This document shows, one piece after another, positions 51,287-60,300 of a DNA stretch of 64,000 nt. How positions within the stretch are numbered: the first letter of the stretch is position 1; every line of letters begins with the position of its first letter. Source of the stretch: Ascoidea asiatica (taxonomy: Eukaryota > Ascomycota > Saccharomycetes > Ascoideales > Ascoideaceae); the NCBI GenBank assembly GCA_001600695.1, contig BCKQ01000003.1, positions 682,001-746,000 of the forward strand, read 5' to 3'. The translations under genes and the position numbers were made by a program. The notes below the pieces were generated by a model. It had not been told where the DNA came from. It saw only the letters and a list, made by a program, of their open reading frames with translations, and did no database searches.

Positions 51287-52375
51287 ATGGGTATGATTTC
51301 AAACAACGATAAAAGTGAAAATGAAGAATCTAAAGAAATTATTAATTCTTATGATGAAAAAAGTTTGATTGATAATGTTAATGATAATGATAATGTTAAT
51401 GATAATAAATCTTCTGATGAATTTTATAATAATTTAAAAGATGCTGAAGAATCTCTTAGAAAAGTTTGGGGTTCTGCAGGTTCAATTGCAAATTCTTTTG
51501 CAGGTGATATATTTAATGATGTTTTAAATCATGCAAATGTAATTAAATCAAATTGGTTTGATAATGATATTGATATTGATAATAATATTGATAACAATAT
51601 TGATAATACTTTTAATAATGAAAATACTTTAAATAATAATAATGAAATTAATGAAATTAATGAAATTAATGAAATTAATAAAATTAATGAAATTTTTTCA
51701 TTTAATAACAAAATTCCATTTTTTTCATTTAATAATTTTAATCATGGTAAAAATAAATATGGTTATTGGTCATATCCAGTACCTTCAATAGATATTTATA
51801 ATTCTTGTAAAATTAAAAATGGTAAATATGGTTGGGATAAAAATGGTATTTGGAGATGTTTATTTCCAAATTTATTATCAAATGATTTAAATTTAAATAA
51901 AAATAATGAAATTTTTTTATTTAATAATTTTAATGATTATTTAAATTGGAAATTAAAAATGATTGATAATGATAAAAAAGAAAAAGAATTAAAAAGAATA
52001 GAAGAAAAAAAAAATTTAAATGATTTATATAATTTAGAAAATTCAAATTCAAATTCAAATTCAAATTCAAATTCAAATTCAAATTCAAATTTAAATTCAA
52101 AATCAGTTACTGGTTCTTCATATTCTTCATATTCAAAAACTTTAGATGATGGTTCAATTGAAAATTTAATTAAAGTTAAAAAATGGTTTAATGATGGTAC
52201 TACAGAAATTAAAAATACTAAAAAAATTATTCCTAAAAATGGTTCAAAACCACAAATCTTTGAAGATATCAAAATTTTACCTCCAAAAAGTAAACATTCT
52301 TGGTTTTGGAATTCAGAAAATGGTACTACTAATAATGATAATAATAATGATAATAATAATGATAATGATGATTAA
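51287..52375 (+). CDS. MPM1: Mpm1-like mitochondrial membrane protein
   Basis: 362 aa. Two conserved-looking blocks sit between low-complexity runs: YGYWSYPVPSIDIYNSCK (about 161-178) and GKYGWDKNGIWRCLFPNLL (about 182-200). The Trp-rich WDxxGxWRCLFP block resembles S. cerevisiae Mpm1, an inner-membrane protein of unclear function. Upstream there is a helix with KDAEESLRKVWGSAGSIAN. Between the blocks and the C-terminus lie an (NEI)n repeat, a (NS)n run and a basic segment with KKWFNDGTTEIKNTKKI. The tail is poly-Asn/Asp. The match is from memory of short motifs, so the name is tentative. No clear presequence is visible. Confidence 0.6.
   Translation: MGMISNNDKSENEESKEIINSYDEKSLIDNVNDNDNVNDNKSSDEFYNNLKDAEESLRKVWGSAGSIANSFAGDIFNDVLNHANVIKSNWFDNDIDIDNNIDNNIDNTFNNENTLNNNNEINEINEINEINKINEIFSFNNKIPFFSFNNFNHGKNKYGYWSYPVPSIDIYNSCKIKNGKYGWDKNGIWRCLFPNLLSNDLNLNKNNEIFLFNNFNDYLNWKLKMIDNDKKEKELKRIEEKKNLNDLYNLENSNSNSNSNSNSNSNSNLNSKSVTGSSYSSYSKTLDDGSIENLIKVKKWFNDGTTEIKNTKKIIPKNGSKPQIFEDIKILPPKSKHSWFWNSENGTTNNDNNNDNNNDNDD
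52037..52090 (+). repeat. Hexanucleotide (AATTCA)n coding Asn-Ser repeats
   Basis: About eight near-perfect units inside the MPM1-like gene encode (NS)n, a likely length-variable slippage tract. Confidence 0.8.
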
Positions 52376-52551
52376 TTTCAATCTCATACTCTTATTTTCT
52401 TCTCTTCTCTTTCTTCTCTTCTTTTTTGTATCTATATCTCTTATATAATTAATAAAATGACTTTAATGAACTTTAATAAACCTTAATAACAAATAACAAA
52501 TAAAACGTAAAACATCTTCGTGTTGTTGCTGAACCGAGTTCATTAAACAAT

Positions 52552-52558
52552 AAAAAAA
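52552..52558 (-). terminator. Pol III terminator T7
   Basis: Seven T on the minus strand, 4 nt beyond the tRNA-Met 3' end, fit an RNA polymerase III stop. Confidence 0.8.
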
Positions 52559-52562
52559 GAAA

Positions 52563-52666
52563 TGCTCTGGGGGAGGCTCGAACTCCCGGCCTTCAGCACA
52601 CCCACAACACTGGTAGTATTAGAATTGTTATGAGGCTGACGCTCTAGCCAACTGAGCCACCAAAGC
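52563..52666 (-). tRNA. Elongator tRNA-Met(CAT) with 30-nt intron
   Basis: All arms fold. The acceptor stem GCTTTGG pairs with CCAGAGC (one G-T) plus discriminator A. The D arm is GCTC/GAGC. The anticodon stem TCAGC/GCTGA carries the loop C-T-CAT-A-T. The T arm is GGGAG/CTCCC with loop TTCGAGC. A 30-nt intron follows position 37, one base after the anticodon, which is the canonical place. G1-C72 and the TTCGAGC T loop mark it as elongator rather than initiator Met. The mature length is 74 nt before CCA. S. cerevisiae elongator tRNA-Met genes have no intron as I know them. It is followed by T7. Confidence 0.93.
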
Positions 52667-52795
52667 AAAGTGTTACAGTAAACACCCGTCCAACTATTCA
52701 ATCAGAAATGGGAAATTTGTAAATTACAACATAATATATATCACTACCATATTTTTTTTAACCTTTATATATAGTATATAATATACCATACCCAT

Positions 52796-52820
52796 CTACT
52801 CTACTCTACTCTACTCTACT
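52796..52820 (+). repeat. (CTACT)5 microsatellite
   Basis: Five perfect pentamers between the tRNA-Met promoter side and the FOL1 stop codon. Confidence 0.85.
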
Positions 52821-52859
52821 ACTTTCTAGTTATTTATTTTATATTATATTATATTATAT

Positions 52860-55475
52860 TTAATTATCATTATTATTATTATCATTATTAGTATTATCAT
52901 TATTATTAGTTTGATTAATAATACGTCTATAAATTGCATCTCCCATTAAACATACTTTTTTCATAGATTTTACATCATGAACTCTGATAATATCTGTTTT
53001 ATTTCCAATACATGCTAAAACTGTAGCTGCAGTTCCTAATAATCTACCATCTTTAATTTCTTCATTTGTTATTTTTCCAATAAAATTCTTACGACTAGTT
53101 CCAACTAAAATTGGTAATTGTTTAAAAGTTAAAAAATAATCATCAATCATCATATTATCATTTTCATTTTCATTATCATCTTCATTTCGTTTTTTTAAAA
53201 TTGAATAATTTTTTATAGATTTTAAAGATCTTAAAATACTTAAATTTTGATCTGAAGTTTTTGCAAATCCAATTCCAGGATCTAAAATTATTTGCCATTT
53301 TTTAACACCTTGTTGAAATGCTTTAATTAATGATAATGAAAGTTCTTTACTTACACAATTTGATAAAATTATTTCATCTTTATTTAAATCTTTTTCATTC
53401 TCAATTGATGGATATTCAATAATATTTAAATCTTTATTTTCAAAATATTTTGTTAATTTATTCATTTCATCTAATTTACCTCTATTATGTCCAATAATAT
53501 ATGGAACTTTTGTATTTTTAACAATTTTAAACATATTTTTATCAAAAATTCCCATACTAATATCATTAATAATATCTGCACCAGCTTCAATACTTTTTAA
53601 TGCAACTTCTGATCTAAATGTATCAATACTTATTAAAATATTTTTATGAACTTCTCTAATTTTTTTAATTAAAGGTATAACTCTATTCATTTCTTCTTCA
53701 ATTGAAACAAATTTAGATCCTGGTCTTGTTGAACATCCTCCAATATCAATAATATTAACACCAGATTTTATCATTTCACTAACTGATTTTATTGCATTAT
53801 TAATATTAATATTTTTACCTCCATCTGAAAATGAATCTGGTGTTGTATTAATAATTCCCATAATTAATGTTTCATGATTATTTTTATTAAAATCAAATTC
53901 AATAAATTTATTATCTTTAATTATTGGAATAATATTTATTAATTTATTTGAATTTTTTGTAATTTTAAAAATTTCTTTAAAATGATAATTTATTGATTTT
54001 TTACTAATTGGATGAATATAATTAAAATTTATAACTTCTAATAATGGTTGTAAAACAAAAAGTCTTTCCAACATTCTTTCATGAGGTATTCTCAATTCAA
54101 AATTATCTCTCTCATTTTTTTTTTCATTAATTATTTCATTATCATATAATAATATATCTAAATCTATAATTCTTGGTCCATTATTAAATTTTTTAATTCT
54201 ATTTAATTTTTTATATTCAATTTCTTTAAATTTTTTTAATAAATTCATTGGTGATAATTTTGTTGAAATTTTTAAACATCCATTTATAAAATCATCTTGA
54301 TCTTCAAAATACATTGGTTTTGTTTTATATAATGATGATGTTGATAATAATTTTATTTCATTATCCAAAATTAAATAATCAATTGCATTATTAATATTTT
54401 CAACTTGATTTCCTTGATTTGATCCAAAAGAAACATATACAATATGTTCCAAATTTTTTTTCTTCTTCTCTTTCTCTTTCTCTTTCTCTTTCTCTTTATT
54501 TTCATTAATTTCAATTTTGGATATATTTTTTTTATCAATTTTTTTATTATTAAAATTTGGAAATCTTTGAATTTCAATACCAACTGCATCACTTTGAATA
54601 ATTGCATTTAATTTTGATAATTTTATTTTATTTTCTAAATTAAATTCATTTATTAAAATATTTGTTGAAATTGAATAAATTAAAGCTTCAATGGTAATAA
54701 ATTTTGAATTTTCAATATGATTTATAATTTTATTTAAAATTTCATTTAAATCTAAATTTGAATTCATATACAAATTTTTTTCATTAATTTTAATTTTAAT
54801 TTTAATATCAATTGAAATCATTTGTTTTTGAGATCTTTCAAATTCCCAATATCCAATTAATGTTAATAATTTCACATTTTTAAAAATTATATATAATTCA
54901 TCCTTAATTTCAATTTCATTTTCATTTTCATTTTCATTTTTTTTTAAATTTTTATTTAATATTATTTGAAAATCTTCACATCTAATAAATGAATGTTTAC
55001 TATTTAAAATAAATTCAATTTTTGAACAATTATTATTATTAATTAAATTACTTGTTTCATCTTTTATTAAATTTTCAGATAATTCTTTTATTAAATTAAT
55101 TAAATCTTTAAAATAATAATTTTCAATTAATTTTGAATTAAAATATTTTAAAATATTTCCTGATAAAATTGAATAATCAATTGATTTTGATAAATCATCA
55201 TTTTTACCAGATTCATTTATTGAAGCTAAAATATTTAATGAAACATTTAATGGTAATAAAGAAGGTTTATTCCAAGAATCTTTTAAAATATTTGCATTGA
55301 ATTTTAAATTTTTAATAAATATTTTATCTGACATTTTTAATTGATTTTTTTTTTGAATTGAAGTTGATATATAATTTTTTCTGTATTGTAATTTAAAATT
55401 TGAAATTAATGGTTTAAAATTATAACTTATACATTTAATAAAAGGATAATTCTGTTTTTTTATGAAAAAATTCAT
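52860..55475 (-). CDS. FOL1: Trifunctional folate-synthesis protein Fol1 (DHNA-HPPK-DHPS)
   Basis: 871 aa (S. cerevisiae 824). It performs three successive steps of folate synthesis in mitochondria: dihydroneopterin aldolase, HPPK and dihydropteroate synthase. The N-terminus is rich in Lys/Arg/Asn/Phe without acids for about 45 residues, a plausible presequence. The DHNA pair of domains spans about 50-300 and is divergent, with GYWEFERSQKQ and VGIEIQRFP. HPPK (about 345-500) has YVSFGSNQGNQVENI, SSLYKTKPMYFEDQDDFING and GPRIIDLDILLYD. DHPS (about 530-850) has MGIINTTPDSFSDGG, DIGGCSTRPGS, ADIINDIS, ILDPGIGFAKT, VGTSRKNFIG and IIRVHDVKSM. A (KE)n linker near 335-345 comes from a CTTTCT repeat. 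Confidence 0.95.
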   Translation of the reverse strand: MNFFIKKQNYPFIKCISYNFKPLISNFKLQYRKNYISTSIQKKNQLKMSDKIFIKNLKFNANILKDSWNKPSLLPLNVSLNILASINESGKNDDLSKSIDYSILSGNILKYFNSKLIENYYFKDLINLIKELSENLIKDETSNLINNNNCSKIEFILNSKHSFIRCEDFQIILNKNLKKNENENENEIEIKDELYIIFKNVKLLTLIGYWEFERSQKQMISIDIKIKIKINEKNLYMNSNLDLNEILNKIINHIENSKFITIEALIYSISTNILINEFNLENKIKLSKLNAIIQSDAVGIEIQRFPNFNNKKIDKKNISKIEINENKEKEKEKEKEKKKKNLEHIVYVSFGSNQGNQVENINNAIDYLILDNEIKLLSTSSLYKTKPMYFEDQDDFINGCLKISTKLSPMNLLKKFKEIEYKKLNRIKKFNNGPRIIDLDILLYDNEIINEKKNERDNFELRIPHERMLERLFVLQPLLEVINFNYIHPISKKSINYHFKEIFKITKNSNKLINIIPIIKDNKFIEFDFNKNNHETLIMGIINTTPDSFSDGGKNININNAIKSVSEMIKSGVNIIDIGGCSTRPGSKFVSIEEEMNRVIPLIKKIREVHKNILISIDTFRSEVALKSIEAGADIINDISMGIFDKNMFKIVKNTKVPYIIGHNRGKLDEMNKLTKYFENKDLNIIEYPSIENEKDLNKDEIILSNCVSKELSLSLIKAFQQGVKKWQIILDPGIGFAKTSDQNLSILRSLKSIKNYSILKKRNEDDNENENDNMMIDDYFLTFKQLPILVGTSRKNFIGKITNEEIKDGRLLGTAATVLACIGNKTDIIRVHDVKSMKKVCLMGDAIYRRIINQTNNNDNTNNDNNNNDN
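54462..54497. repeat. (CTTTCT)n tract inside FOL1
   Basis: Six-base repeat encoding alternating Lys-Glu in the linker between the DHNA and HPPK domains; likely length-variable. Confidence 0.8.
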
Positions 55476-56200
55476 TTCTTATATGATTAAATAAAAGTCA
55501 TTAATGAAATTTTTTCAAGAGAAGTCTTTGAATTTAAAAAGTTTTCAATATCTTTAGACTTTAATCGAACAAATTTATCGAGAAAAGTGTAAAAATGTTG
55601 CTTTTATCAATAAATTTATTGAATAAAGGCAAATTTATTGTTTTCCGTGCGAAAAAAAAAAGGTGATTTTGATTTAAAATCATTTAATTGATTAATTGAA
55701 TAATAATTTATAAAAATACATAAGAAAACTAGAGTAATAGTAATAGATTACTAAGTTAAAGTAGATGTTTAAATTTTATATTTCTAAATTATTGTATAAC
55801 TTCTATAATTTATTCAGTTCATTATCCTAATTATTAATTTTTTGATAATAAATTTGTAAGTAAAAAGATTTGAAGTCAATAGAATTAGAAACATTGAAAC
55901 AAATTATATGATATTATACAAAAAACTGAGATAATTTAATGATTCATTAGAGTTTTAGAAGAGATAGAATAAAAAATAAATGCGAAAGAGAAAAAGAAGA
56001 CAATAATAATAAAAGAACTATGCAATACCTGAGAAAATAAAAGGATAAGGATTAAATGTTTGAAATATGAAATATGAAATATGAAATATGATATTTTATA
56101 TTGTATACTTTATCAATTATCAATTATTAATCATTAATTATTAATTATTAATTATTAATTATCTATTATCAGTTTTATAATTTTTTTTTTTTTTTTTTGA
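55476..56200. other. Intergenic region GAR1 / FOL1
   Basis: 725 bp between tandem minus-strand genes. AT-rich with a (GAAATAT)n microsatellite at about 56064-56090 and poly-A/T at 56174-56198 immediately after the GAR1 stop. No gene or RNA was recognised. Confidence 0.5.
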
Positions 56201-56869
56201 TCAAAATCTTCTTGGACCACCACGAGAACCACCTCTGAAATCACCTCTACCACCAAAAGAACCACGACCACCACGACTGCCTCCTCTGCTGCCAAAACTG
56301 CTTCCTCCTCTGGAACCACCTCTGCCTCCAAAAGAAGAGCCTCCACGACCTCTGAAACCTCCACGACTACCACCTCTGCCACCGAAACCACCACGATCAC
56401 CACCACGAGTCTTTGGTTTCTTGACTTTTGGACCATTAACTTTAGGTTTTGGAAGAAATCTATCTAAGGGCAATAATTTATCATCACCTATATAGAATTT
56501 ATCACCATCTTTAAAAGATGCAGCTTTTACACCTTCACTTGGCTTTACGGTGAAAAACATTTCATTTACTGGACCTAAGATCTCATCTACTTTTCCAACT
56601 TGAGTTTTATTTTCTAAAAAAATTGGAGCATTGAAATATGGAACTTTAGTATTGATTGAACGACAAACTATATCCCCTTCGCACTCATGCATAAAAGAAC
56701 CCATTGGCAACACAGTGTCTGGAGGACCTTGTGGTGCTCTGGAGAAACCCCCAGAGAAACCTCCAGAGAAACCTCCTCTTGATCCACCACGACCACCAAA
56801 TCCGCCACGAGAGCCTCCTCTTGAGCCTCCACGACCACCAAATCCTCGATTACCACCTCTGAATGACAT
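56201..56869 (-). CDS. GAR1: H/ACA snoRNP protein Gar1
   Basis: A core protein of H/ACA ribonucleoprotein particles, needed for rRNA pseudouridylation and nucleolar pre-rRNA processing. 222 aa from the ATG at 56869, giving [12 protein letters not shown], as S. cerevisiae Gar1 begins [10 protein letters not shown]. An upstream in-frame ATG at 56911 would add 14 non-conserved residues and is rejected. Gly/Arg-rich (GAR) domains flank the core: residues about 4-43 and 156-222. The core reads [61 protein letters not shown] and [12 protein letters not shown], closely matching yeast Gar1. It diverges from the Aquarius gene, so ribosome-modification and splicing factors share a promoter. Confidence 0.97.
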   Translation of the reverse strand: MSFRGGNRGFGGRGGSRGGSRGGFGGRGGSRGGFSGGFSGGFSRAPQGPPDTVLPMGSFMHECEGDIVCRSINTKVPYFNAPIFLENKTQVGKVDEILGPVNEMFFTVKPSEGVKAASFKDGDKFYIGDDKLLPLDRFLPKPKVNGPKVKKPKTRGGDRGGFGGRGGSRGGFRGRGGSSFGGRGGSRGGSSFGSRGGSRGGRGSFGGRGDFRGGSRGGPRRF

Positions 56870-57352
56870 TATTGAACTAAACTTGTGTGGAAATATCCTA
56901 TAATTAAACAATCTTGCCTACTGTTCTATTTTCTATTTTCTATTTTCTGTTTTCAGTCTCCTTCTCTTTTGTTCTCTTTTGTTCTCTGTTTTTCCTCTGT
57001 TTTGTTCTCTTTTGTTCTCTGTTTTTCCTTCACAAAATTTCGCTCACTGAAAAAAATTTTCAGATTTGAAAACACCGCCACGATTCACTCAATTCACTCA
57101 ATTCACTAGCCACCTCATATAACAGAACAGAATATATGGCACGTGACAATCCAATTTCTTTCAAACGGAGATAGTTTCGGATAAATAAATCAATTTAACG
57201 TTAAGGAGTGAATGAATATTTGCATCTTTCTTTTATAAACAAAGAAGATTAAAAAAAAAAAAATCAATTATCAAACAATATTGAGTAACTAGAAATTATT
57301 AAATGGATTAGAATAAAAGTTTAAGATAAGAAGTCATTGGTGTTTATGAATT
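56870..57352. promoter_or_regulatory. Divergent promoter GAR1 / Aquarius
   Basis: 483 bp with a pyrimidine-rich TTCTCTTTTGTTCTCTG repeat (about 56955-57030), ACCGCCACG at about 57072, (AATTCACTC)n at about 57088-57106, and GGCACGTGAC with CACGTG at 57140-57145. Confidence 0.5.
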
Positions 57353-60300
57353 ATGGATCAACAACAGACATTTGATTCTTTATCTAGAATTGCAGAAAAG
57401 AATTGGCTCTTTCCCAACAAGATTCAATATAAAATAAAGAAATATAAAATTAAATCTGTTAAAAATTCAATTATTTCACAAATACTTTCAATATTAATAT
57501 CTAATAACAATGAATTTAAAACAAGTATTTTATATCATATTGAATCTTTAAAATATTTTGAAAATTATTTATGGCCTTCATTTCATGAAAATTCTTCAAA
57601 TGATCATATAATTTCAATAGTTTTACTTTTAATTGCAAAATATTTAATTAATTCAAATTCTTTTAATACTTATCAATTCAATCAAATTTTTTCATTAGAT
57701 GAGTATCATGATCAAAATGATAATGATAATGATAATGATAATGATAATGATAATGATAATGATAATGATAATGAAAATTCAAAAGAAGAAAAAAAATTCA
57801 ATTTATTATTTAATAGAATTTTATCAATTTCTTTAATTCCAATTAATAACTCTAATTCAAATTTTATATTACTTCATAAATCTTTCATAATTTATTTTAT
57901 TGAAATTTTAATTAATAATACAAATATTCCTTTAATAAAAAATCAAATTTCTTCTTTATTTAATATTAATATTTGGTGTAATTTATCAAATTCAATTAAA
58001 GATCAAATTTTTAAAGAAAATAAATCATTATTAATTTTATATAATAAAGAATTAAATCTTATAAATAATAAATTTAATTCAAGTTGGTTTTATTATTTAT
58101 TAACTGATTTTATTTCAATTTTATCAATTAATCAAAAATATTCTAATCATTCAATTTCAAATTATTCTATTTTTATTATACAATTCTTAATCAATATTTT
58201 ATCTCAATTACCAACTCGTTCTTTTTCTAATACTTTAATTAAAGATATAAATTTATTATCATATATATATTTATATATAAATGATAATAAAAATTTAATC
58301 TCTTTTTATAATCAATTAAAAAAATTAATTTTTTATCCAATTAATGATTTTTCTGGAATTTTATATTCTTCAAAAATTATTCAAAAAAATTATTATGATA
58401 ATATTCAAAATTTACAATTTATTTTATTTAATCTTAAATTAAATAATTCTCAAATTTATAATAAAAATGAAAATTTAATTAAATTTAAATCTAATTTTTT
58501 TTTATCTGATTTTCAAAATTCTCAATTATTTCAAAAATCTTTATCTATTTTAGAATTAAAAGATTTAAAATTATTAACAAATTTAATAAATTTAAATATT
58601 TATATAAATTTAAGTACAAATGAATCTATACAATTAAATAAAAATGGTATAATTCAATCAATTATATTAAAATATTCAAATCCTTTAGATATATTTAATT
58701 GGTTTAATGATTTAAATTGTTTACCAAATAATAATTCACTTTTAAAAAATTATTATTTATTCAATGAATATAAAAATAATGATGATTTTCAATTATCTTT
58801 ATTACCTAAATCATTACCAAAATTAACTTTAAAATATTTATCTTTAAATGATTTTTTAATAAAAAATTTTATTTTATTTAAACATGAATCTTTTTTTCAA
58901 ATTGGAAATGAAATTCAAAAAATTATAAAAAAATTAAATCATAAATTTATTAATAAAAAATTATTTTTAAATGGTTTTAGTAAAATGGCTTTACAATTAC
59001 ATAATTCTCCTTCAATAATATCTATTATTACAAATAATCTTATAATAAAATCAAAATTTTATCAAACTGCAATTTTAGAAATTCAATTAAATCTTGAAAA
59101 AATAAATGAAAATATTATTAACGAATGGGATTCATTAGGAAAAAATGATATTGTTTTTTTAATTTCTTTAACAGATAAAAATTTAAAAAATAAAAATAAT
59201 TTTTTAGAAGAATTAGGTATAAAACGTATTACCTCTTGTACTATTACTGAAATTTTAGATGGTTATTCAAGTTCATTAATTACTCATGATTTTGAAAAAA
59301 CAAATAAAGTATCAAATAAAAACTTAACAAATAAAATGAATTTTAAATCTTACCGTCGAAGAATATATCTTCAAATAGATCCTGAATTTTATAATATAAC
59401 TACCAATTTCGGAAAAGAAAATGAAAATTTTGAAAACATAGTCTCCGAGTTTCATATTCTTATAAGAAGAAATGCAAGGGAGAATACATTTTATAGTATA
59501 TTACAAAATATTAAAAATTTAGTTCTTGAAGAAACTTTATCTTTACCGGATTGGTTATTAGATTCTTTTTTGGGTATAGATCCTAACAGTGGTTTTTATA
59601 AAAATCAAAATAAAAGACCAATGGCTTTAGACTTGGATTTCAATTTCCAAAGTTTTTCACATTTAAAGAAATGTTTTCCAGATTATTCTTGTGAATTATC
59701 AATAAACAATTCTGAAGATTATGAAATTCAAGGTTCCAAAAGGAGAAAAAATTCAAAACAATCAAAAATATCATCTGAAAAAACGAGTAAAGATGCTTCA
59801 CCACCATTTATCATCGATTTTTCAAATGAAAAATCCAAAATTTTAAATGTCTTACCTTATGAAAAAAACAAAGTGAAAAATAGTTTATTACCATCTTCCC
59901 TTTTTAATAAAGGTTCTATACCTCTGATTTCCTTCACAAAAACACAAATGGAATCTATTATTTCTGGGAGCTCTAACGGATTGACTTTAATTGTTGGTCC
60001 TCCTGGAACAGGTAAAACAGATGTTGCAGTTCAAATTGTAACTAATATTTTTATTAATTTTCCGAAAGAAAGAACTTTAATCGTTACTCATAGTAACCAG
60101 GGTTTAAATCATATTTTTACCAAAATATTTGAGTCTGGAATAATTGATGGAAGTTATCTACTTCGACTAGGCAGAGGTCAGCAAGATCTACAAAGTATGG
60201 AAGATATAGCTTTTTCTTCCAATGGTAGGGTTGATCATATACAGAAAATAATTCAAGATCATTTACAAGATGTTGATATATTGGCAAACTCTTTGAACAT

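Noticed and set aside
56869-56911. Upstream ATG for GAR1 adding 14 residues
   Set aside because: S. cerevisiae Gar1 starts exactly at the equivalent of the second Met (MSFRGGN); the extra residues are not conserved.
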